From: Diplonema japonicum
Taxonomy: Eukaryota; Euglenozoa; Diplonemea; Diplonemida; Diplonemidae
Assembly: GCA_964019335.1 (NCBI GenBank)
Contig: OZ025663.1
Location: 1-64,000 of the forward strand
Reading direction: 5' to 3'
DNA: 64,000 bases
In this document: positions 19,076 to 28,000 of the stretch, piece by piece
Position numbering within the stretch: position 1 is the first letter of the stretch
Layout: each line of letters opens with the position of its first letter
Notes under the pieces: generated by a model
The model's input: the letters and a program-made list of their open reading frames with translations, nothing else
Told to the model about the DNA's origin: nothing
Database searches by the model: none
Translations under genes and position numbers: made by a program

Positions 19076-22000
19076 TTAAAGACACAGCACGATGACACTG
19101 ACGAAGAGGAGGAGGTAGCTGAGAGGGGTGGTGCTAGCAGAAGCGAACTCGGGAGCTAGCATCCCTGTAGGCCCGGGGGTGTAGTAGGTTGCGCTTTGCG
19201 TGTCCGCATTCTTGAAAACGGTGGGGTTTGCCGCACGTAGCGATGAAGCGTCGGATGCCAGATCGGTGGTCAGCGCAGCCTGCAACTGCGCCTCCACGCC
19301 GTCACGGTCGGCAACCACGTTCACATCGAACTCAGCAAAAGCGGTCATGTCATCTGCCAACACGTGAGCTACCCTGGTCGACTGCGAGAGGTCGTTGATA
19401 GCCGTAGCCCTGTCGATACAGAAGCCCTTGTCGGTGGAGGTGCTGGCGATGTCACTCTTCAACACGCCGCCGTCTTTCCTGCTGCTGGGGATGCTGCACA
19501 GCCTGATCAGGACGCAGTCCTTCGTAGTCTGGACATTCCTCCTGAAGACAGGGAGGAGGTGCTTACTGAAGCCGCGGTTAGCAAACTCATCCACCCAGAC
19601 TTTAATAAGGAACTCACGCATGGCGGTTTCACTTGCAAAGGCACCGAGACTCATGGCCATCCTGGTTGCGAATGGTGTTTGCACGCCCACTGTTTCGTTG
19701 TTACTGTTCTGCACCTTGAAGCCTTGCGAGGTGGCAGTGACACTTTGAGGGACTTCTTCGCTATAATGCAAGGGCACGATGGTGAGCTTTGCCACGTCGC
19801 ACGGGTTCGACAAGTAAAAGTCTTTGAACGAAACAACACCCGCATTAGCCTTCGCTACCAGTTGATTGACAAACGTTCTGTTACCTTCGCTCAGCTGCTG
19901 CAGGAACACATCCTGATCAGTATCCTCGCACATGGCTGTGATAGCAAACGTAGTAAAGTCCTCCGCTACAACGCGCGCATCCCACTGATCAACTATGGTT
20001 GCCTGCACAGACAGGGCGTCCTTAACCTCGTGTGTAGTCACCGCGAAGTTGTCCAACCTCAAGCTGTGGTCGCGCTGCATGTCGAAGCGAACGAAGGACG
20101 ATGCCACGGGAACATCCCACTCCTTCGGCTCCGCGTGGACGTACAGTCCCTGTAGGCCTTCCTCACCCACCCAACGAAGGTTGTTGAACATGGCCACGCC
20201 GTTTTGCATGGCAACATCCCTGTTGCTGACCTCACCGCTGACGTCATCACCATACCTCCAAAGGTCAGTGCATTTTAGGGTATCGAAGTTCGTTTCTTTC
20301 CTGCAAGACCCAATGTCTTTGATGCATGTGGAAGTTAGGAAACCGTGTGCCTGGTCAACATTGCGGCAGGGAATGGTCAAGGGCTGGATTGTGATCGTTG
20401 CGTCCTCAGCATAGTCACCCAAAGCAGACACCAGGTTTCCCTTGCTATCTACCATTTCCACTTTCATATCAAAAGGCCTCTTCAGGATCCAGTGTGTGTC
20501 ATCAGCAACTTCTTCCCATGCATTGTCCGTACCCTTCTCGCGGATGCTCACGCGCAACTTGGTCCCAACTCTAACAAAGTAAAGAGGTCCCACTCTATTC
20601 CAATTGCCCAATTCTTTCTGAGGTGTCACTGTAGCAATAAATTTAGTTGCGATGGTAACCTTGTAAGTGTATCCACTGTGTGTGTCCCCGTTGTGTGTGT
20701 CGCTGTCGGGGTTCAGGTGCACCCTGATGCTGCCAGCCTGCGCCGTGTGTGTTGTAGTAGATACTTCCGCATCGTTTTTTGAAGCCACCACCGTAGCAAT
20801 GCTGTGGTAGTCACCATAGATGTGGTCATCGTCCCCATTGTTCATGTTGAACACCATCCAAGCACCATCCGATAACACTGCCGCAGGCATACCGTCTGCA
20901 TCTTCGGACCCATCTCTTGTTAGTTTACTGAGAGCTCCGAAGTTACTCTCGCTTCCCATTAACCCCGTGTACTTCACGATAGTTGCTTTGGTGGTTTCCT
21001 GCACCATCACTTCCATGTTGTATTTATGTGTGCTCACAAGTGATGATGCACCTGAGACGGGGAGGCCACTTATAGCATTCTGGTTGAATTTGCACGTGCC
21101 CGTGTTGGGGAAGTGCCCCTCAATTGTGATGCCATCAACGGTTTGCTCCACGGTACATTTGTTGTTGTCATTTCTTTCGCACACGAAACACCCCACAGGA
21201 CTCATTTTGTCTGACGCAACTCCTACTTCTGTCACTTGGGAAGACAGCCCCTCGTTACTGTATTCGTTGTCCTGAGCTTCAGGTCTCAGGTGGATAAGAA
21301 CCTTGTGGTTCTTGATACTGTAAAGCACATTTCTGACTTGCTTGACGTTCTCTGATTCGTAGTATCCCCATTGTGTGACAGGTCGCGAAATAAATGTCAT
21401 TTCAAACTTTTGCGAGTTTGCGAGTTGAAGTCCTGCAGGTGGCGTCACCGTGATGTTGCAGGTGCAAGGCGACGCGGAGATAGACGTTGCTCTTGCGGTG
21501 AACGTCGCAACGCCGTGGGTGAAGGTGCTCTTATCGGTGACTTCAACAGTCGCGCAGCCACAGTCAGGTGCAGCAGTGGCCTCTCCTGTCGCAGTGGTCG
21601 ATACATAGTAAGAGTTGGTAGTCGCAATGGCGGACGGAAGCTTGCCAATAGCATATGCCCTGAATGTGCAGGAAGTGCTGACATAAGTGTTTGAACAGGC
21701 AACCGCTGCTGATCTGTCAACAGCCATTTTTGTGGCAGGCACAGTGAAATCTACAACAAAACCCGATGTACGGCCCATGTAGTAAGACGAACCCAACCTG
21801 TACTGAATGGCGGGCCTGTTGTACAGCCTGAATCTGAACCTGCCTGCGTCATCCAGACGGAAAGGGCTGCCGTTCACAAAATGGGTGCCGTTGCCGGCCA
21901 CGACACCTGCTGTAGCACTTCCCGTCGTGAGGGTGCGTAGCTCACTGGACTGCACCATGGGAGTGTAATCAACCTTGTTGAAATCGTTAATAACGAACTT

Positions 22001-25000
22001 CCCAAGCTCGACAGGTCCCTGCATGTAGCGCGGCAAGAACGAAAGAGGAGTAGGTCCACTGGATGTGTATGCTCTGTACCCCCTGGTGTCCGACCAGTAA
22101 GCGTAGAGGTCCCATTCTGCATCGTCATTGATTGCCTTGTATTGTTTGCTCTGCTGCATGTTGTGTGCAGTGGGGAGAAGGTGCATCCTTGTTGCATCAG
22201 TCAGAACGGTCATGCTGTGCATCTTCTCTGCAAATTGCACCTTGCACATAAAGCACGGTCTGCTGTACTCAAGTCGCATAGTCACCTTACCATCGACAGA
22301 TTCAGCAGCAGGCGACAGCTGCATAAGGGTCCCGCCCATTCCATTGCCGTTTCCGCCATTCTTTTCGACAGTGACCGCCGCGGGGGAGTTACCTAGCTCA
22401 CGGTCCCACGCGGGGAAGTTGTTGTCGTCTACACGGACTGCAGAGAGAGAGAAGGGCGTCCTTTCCCTAATAGCAACACGGGGAACACCGCTAAGTAGCC
22501 ACTGGGTGCCGCAGGTCTTTACGTTGAAATGCATAATGTTTCCAATTACAGGCATGTCTTCCTCTTTTTTCCACGCCCTGAGACTGAAAGAAGACACATC
22601 TTCACCATCATTCAACTTGTAGTACACCTCAACACTGCACGCAGCACAGGGACGAGTGAAGTGGAAACTTTGATCCATGTTGGTTTCGTCCAGCTTTACA
22701 AAACTAACTCCTGAAAGACTTGTTTTGCACCTTTCTCCAGCTGCAGATTTCATGAATCCACCGTTACCGTACTTGAGCACCCCATCGTTGGAGTGATAGG
22801 TGCTCCCGACATAAAGGCTTTTTGGTTTCTTGTTCTCTTTGAATGTCCAACGGTTGTTCCCGAACATCTGCACCGCCTCAAGTTTAATATTTATTTCAGT
22901 ACCGACCTCAATCTCGGGACTCGTGAACGATGGTGTTTGTTCGATGATCTGCAAGTGAGTGGCTTTCCTTGGGGCAACGCTGAAGGGCTTAGTGAATTTA
23001 GTCCTTTCAGCAAGAATAGGTTTCATATCAGAGTCCTCAGCAGTTGGTTGAGTGAGGCAGTTCTCAAGGGTGTCAGTGGTACCCTTGAAGCAGAGGTCAA
23101 GCTGCAACACCGTGCGTTCAGCAGGCTGGTCGAGCTTGACCCAGGCCGTTGCAAGTCCCCTATCAGTAGACACAGTTGCCTTCTCGAAGCTAGCGATCTC
23201 ACCAGACAAGAACGCAGACGTTTTCGGACTGTAAACCTCAACTGCATTGCCATTGCACCCGACATGAGGCTTCGCGCGTGTGATTCGGATCTTTCTTTCC
23301 GCGAATGTGTGCGCACGCAAGTTTCCGTCGTCGGTCACCATCGTCTGCAGTGGGAAGGGAATGCCGGCCACGGCGCCGGTCGTGTAAGACCACCCTTGAC
23401 CAGGAGCTGCGGACGTACGATACGACCTGTAGCTTTCATAGAAGTATGAAAAAGCAGGCTCAGCAGCTGGGCACGTATTTTTCATTGACACAGCATCCAA
23501 CAACGACCATTTGTTGATGGTGCCAGTAGCTTTCACGTATTTGTACTTCGTAGTAGTTTTATCAGTACTTTCGCCCAACTTCACCTCAAACTCTTTCGCC
23601 TCGATACTAGGAACTTCGGTACCATAAAGCGTAGCAGTGATCTTAGGGTCCTTGTTGCCTAGCTCCAACAGCCTGTCAATCACGCTTTCCTTGCTGATTG
23701 GGCCCTGTACTGTCAAAGTGGGTGCCGGGTCAGTGGTGGTGCCCATATAGAACGTCTGACCAGGATAAGTGAATTCGTACGACAGCTTTTCATGGTACAC
23801 ATAGAAGTACTTGTCATCATTATCAATTGAGGTGTACGCCATGGCCTCCAGGGTTGTTGGTGTGGGGCTTTCGTCCAAGCAGCGAGCGGCCCTCAGGTCT
23901 GAGTTCGTCCTAGGTTCAGCAATAAGGGCTACTTTTATTGAAGGGGACGCAGAATCTAGCACCCACAGCCTCACTTCGTGACACAGAGTATTCGAATCGG
24001 CTTTCCCGCAAACTCGGAACATGAGCTCTCTTGCAGGTTGCTTAACTGCGTCAGTGGCGTACTCCATTGTAAGGGTGCCATCGCCCTCAGAGATCGGACC
24101 ACTAAACTTCACCTTCGCAACACCCCACGACCATGTCTTCCCATTAATCACCTTGTGCGTAGTGCTATCCCAAGGACTGCCTAGTGTGATTTCAGACCCT
24201 GTTACAGAGGTGTAGTGCCCGCCCAAAGCTACAATATTAAACGTCCTTGCAGTGGTATCTGTCTCCGTCTTCATCTCGTTGTCCTCGAAGAACGTCTTGG
24301 TGAACTTGTAGCTGAAGACCAGACCTGACGACAAGTCTGCTGTTGTGGTGTACCAACGAGCGCAGCCCGACGGTGTGCTGCACATTTCTTTTGCGAGTGT
24401 AACGCCATCAAGCTTCATTGCGTAGGTAGTGGCAGGCTTTGCCTTGCGGTTCAAAGTAACAGAGGTCTCGCATGTGTACTCCTTCTCATGGATGAAATGC
24501 TTGTTGCCTGGAAGACCGAAGACTTCTTTTACAGCCTTAAGCTTTATTGTGTGTCTCTCTGAAATGCTGCTAGGGGGAACTTCAGAGGTGAACTCTAGAC
24601 CCGAGATCTTTGCTTTAGAGTTCGTTCCCATCGCGACACTTGCAGTAGGGGCGATCAGATTGAACTTTGCATTGCTAGTCGACGTGACGCTAGCAAATTT
24701 GACACGCCATTTCGGGGGATTGCACGTGTCAGCCGCGGGAGTGCCCAAAGAAACTGTGAGGTCGAAGGTCTCACACTTAGATTCAGACTCCGTACAGTCC
24801 ACAGTGAGATCAGCAGAGCAGGAAATTATATCCGATTCCTGTTGGGTGAAGGAGAGCGTGTGTACATCAGAGTCACTGTTTGGCGAAGCACCCATGTCAC
24901 TGTGGAAGGTGAACTTGCATTCAGGGCAGTCCCTGTCCGTCTTGAGCGTCCACTGAGCGCCCCACGTGTTTTGTCCCAGTGATCTAAATGAGTAACCATA

Positions 25001-28000
25001 CGACTTGCAAGCGCCATCGCAGTCCGCCTTGTACATGCACTGCATCAGACTGCTCTGGGAGCTTGTGTCCTTTGCCATCCATGCACCGTTCATGGCGACG
25101 GTGCCCTGCTGTGTCGGGTTGCCGCCGTCCGACTTGGTGTTGTAGAAAAGCGCAAAGGCATTCCCGTAGTGGTATTCGTCCGTGTACCAGCAGTTAGTAC
25201 CACAGTGAGTACCTGCTTGCACCAGTACGCTGATGCCGTTCTGGACGCTGCCCGAGCTGGGGAGTTTTGTATGAGCGGGAGTGGTGACTTTGATGCTGTC
25301 ACCAACAACACGAACAGGCGTGGTCACCTGGGCTGACATTGAGCTGGAACCGCTCTTCGTCCACATAAATTTAACAGTACACGGGCTCCATCTAGTGCAA
25401 CCAACGTTGTTCTTGATACGGAAGTACTGCGTCCAACCGTTCTCCTGCCATCTCGGTACTTCGTTCTCAAACGCTTTCGTGGTGTCCTCTGTGGTCCACA
25501 AGTTGTCCATGTTGGATGCACCGTCAGGCCTCACAACCTTCAAGATCTCGTTGCTTGTTTCTAGCAACCTTGCATGGTGGTTCGTAACAAAGCTGGCGCT
25601 TACAGTCCAGCCTGCCAAACTTTGGGTTGTCTCCATGACTTTCCCAAACTGATCGAACACGGCGTACCTCAACTTGTACGGGATCAAAGCCTCTACATAA
25701 GAGCCCGTTCCTGCAACCAGGGCGGCATTCTTTGAGGAGAGTTCATTTTCCAGCTCAGCAAGAGGTCCATAAATATCCGTCGGGATGAAGGCCGGCGTAG
25801 GTGTTCGCATTGCAGACAGGTCCTCATCGTCCGGCGTGACTGAAATCAAGCGGATCGATGCGGGCACGGGACGCACGACCTTAACTGCAAAACGAGTCCA
25901 GGTTTCCATATTTTTGCCGTACCTGATCTTCATGTAAACCGTAGCTTCGTTCGTCCCGTCCTTGAGCTCAATGGCACTAGCAGGGAAAGATAGCTCAAGA
26001 TGCCCGGTCGTACTCCAACTCAGACCACTGAATACGCTCCACGATGAGACAAATTTGGCCAAGCCAGTGTCCTCAGAAGCTGCCGCGCTTACACTACCAA
26101 GAGCGGCATACTCAGAAGGCCCTTGGTATCTTGCTTGCACTTTAATAGTACAAGTGCTACCATGGATGCATGTCACCAGGGTAATGTCTCGGCTGTCTTC
26201 CTTCTTCGGGTACACATCCACACCGTTGATAGCTACTGCGTCAGGGTAGTGAGGCACAACGCTGATCCACTGGGGTGCCGATTTTGTTGCGCCCACACTG
26301 AACCTGATACCACACCCGTATCCTGCATGGCATGCTGACATGAATTGCAGCCTGAACTGTGCCCTACCAGCAATGGCATATTGGGTAAGACCTTCCTTCG
26401 ACCATCCATACATCTCAGAATCTTTGTAACTACAGGTGCCGTGCACGTTGCGGATCATGGTGACGTCTGCTTGGACGGTTTCGCACTCAAAGTTACTCCA
26501 CTTAAAACTCGATACATCGGCCACCTCACATTTCTCGACGACTACCTTTTCGTTGCTGTAACCGGAAAGTGTGACATCGAAGTCGACCACTTCACCTGAT
26601 CTGATGACAGGTGTGCGGTAAGTGACGCCATCAATTTCGAGTCCTGTCTTGCCCTCGTAACTATCCTGCGTGTTCGACGTCCATTCCATAAATCTCTTAT
26701 TGCTATCGAAGACGAGAGAAGAAGTAACTTTCATTGCAGGCACTGTGGTGCTCTTTCTCCAGTAGCCATCCTTAGTTTCCCTATTAAAGAGCTGGTACAC
26801 ATGGCCTTTCGTGAAGTGTTGCTTTGATCCTGATTTGTAGACACAAATCTTGAGTGCGGTTTCGCTTCCCTGCGGGATTATGAATTCATTCATAGTAGGT
26901 TGGTCAACTTCGACTGTTGTAGCCGTCACTGCCTTGAGTGGGTACCATCCTTCGGACACGATAGCGGCACCGCTTGTGACTGGTGGCAGGCACACATCCT
27001 CGACTGGGACACGGCGGACATAATCCTTGGTGTAGCCAGTTGTAGGGCATCCATGGTTAGCCGTCTCAGAAGGGTCACTGCACCACGAGGGCGCGTCTTT
27101 GTCGTTGGACATCGTACGGTCGTAAACACTGAGCTTATTGTCATCACCACCAATGTACTCCATCTCAAGCATGGACGGGATGGCCCAGATTTTTGTGGAG
27201 GAAGTCGTCGACTTCATTTGGAGCCAGGGGCTGTTGTCGTTCTCTCTGTAACAGACGAGATACACGGCCGGGTCAACAGGGAACTGGAACACTGCAGAAA
27301 CATAGTTCTGGCCTGACCCCTGCGTCAGCACAGGGCAGCCATCGCCGCTGCATCCCCCTGTGTTAGTGGCGGTCTCAACAGGCTGGCTAAAACAGCTAGC
27401 TGTTACCTTTAGCTCTGAAAAGGTGCTGCCCCATCTCGCATCGAAGATGGACTGGTGAACAAGTTTGAATTGGTGTGAAGCGGAAAGAGTTTTTGAAAGT
27501 GCGGGGTTGAACCTAAAGCCGGACTCAAGGCTTGTGGTCGTCTGGGAAGGTGTTTTCACGTAGACTGTTGACGTACCAGCAACCACAGAGCTCGTCCTCG
27601 GGTAATTGAAAGCAGAGGCACTGGGTATCAAGCCCGTAAGAAGCTGATAATTTGCAACAATACTCTTTACAGTAATGAATTCGCGCGTGTTATGGTTTGA
27701 CTCCTTCACAACAACTTGCGAGGGTGCTCCTGTTGCCTGTGCGACTTGTACCCACGCTGTTCTTGACATTTCGCGGAAAGCTGTCTTCACGCAAATCTTG
27801 TACGACGTTTCCACAGAACCAGGAGGAAGCGTGACAACGAACTCAGCAACGTCGGCTGGGCCGTCGCCCGGTCCCATGGTCACTTCGTCTCCGTTCATGT
27901 CCACATGCGCTGCAGAGCATGCAGAGTTCAAGGCCACAACTTTCGCGGTGTCACCACGGATGTCAGTGTCAAAAAACTCATGGTTGGCCGTCATGTCGCA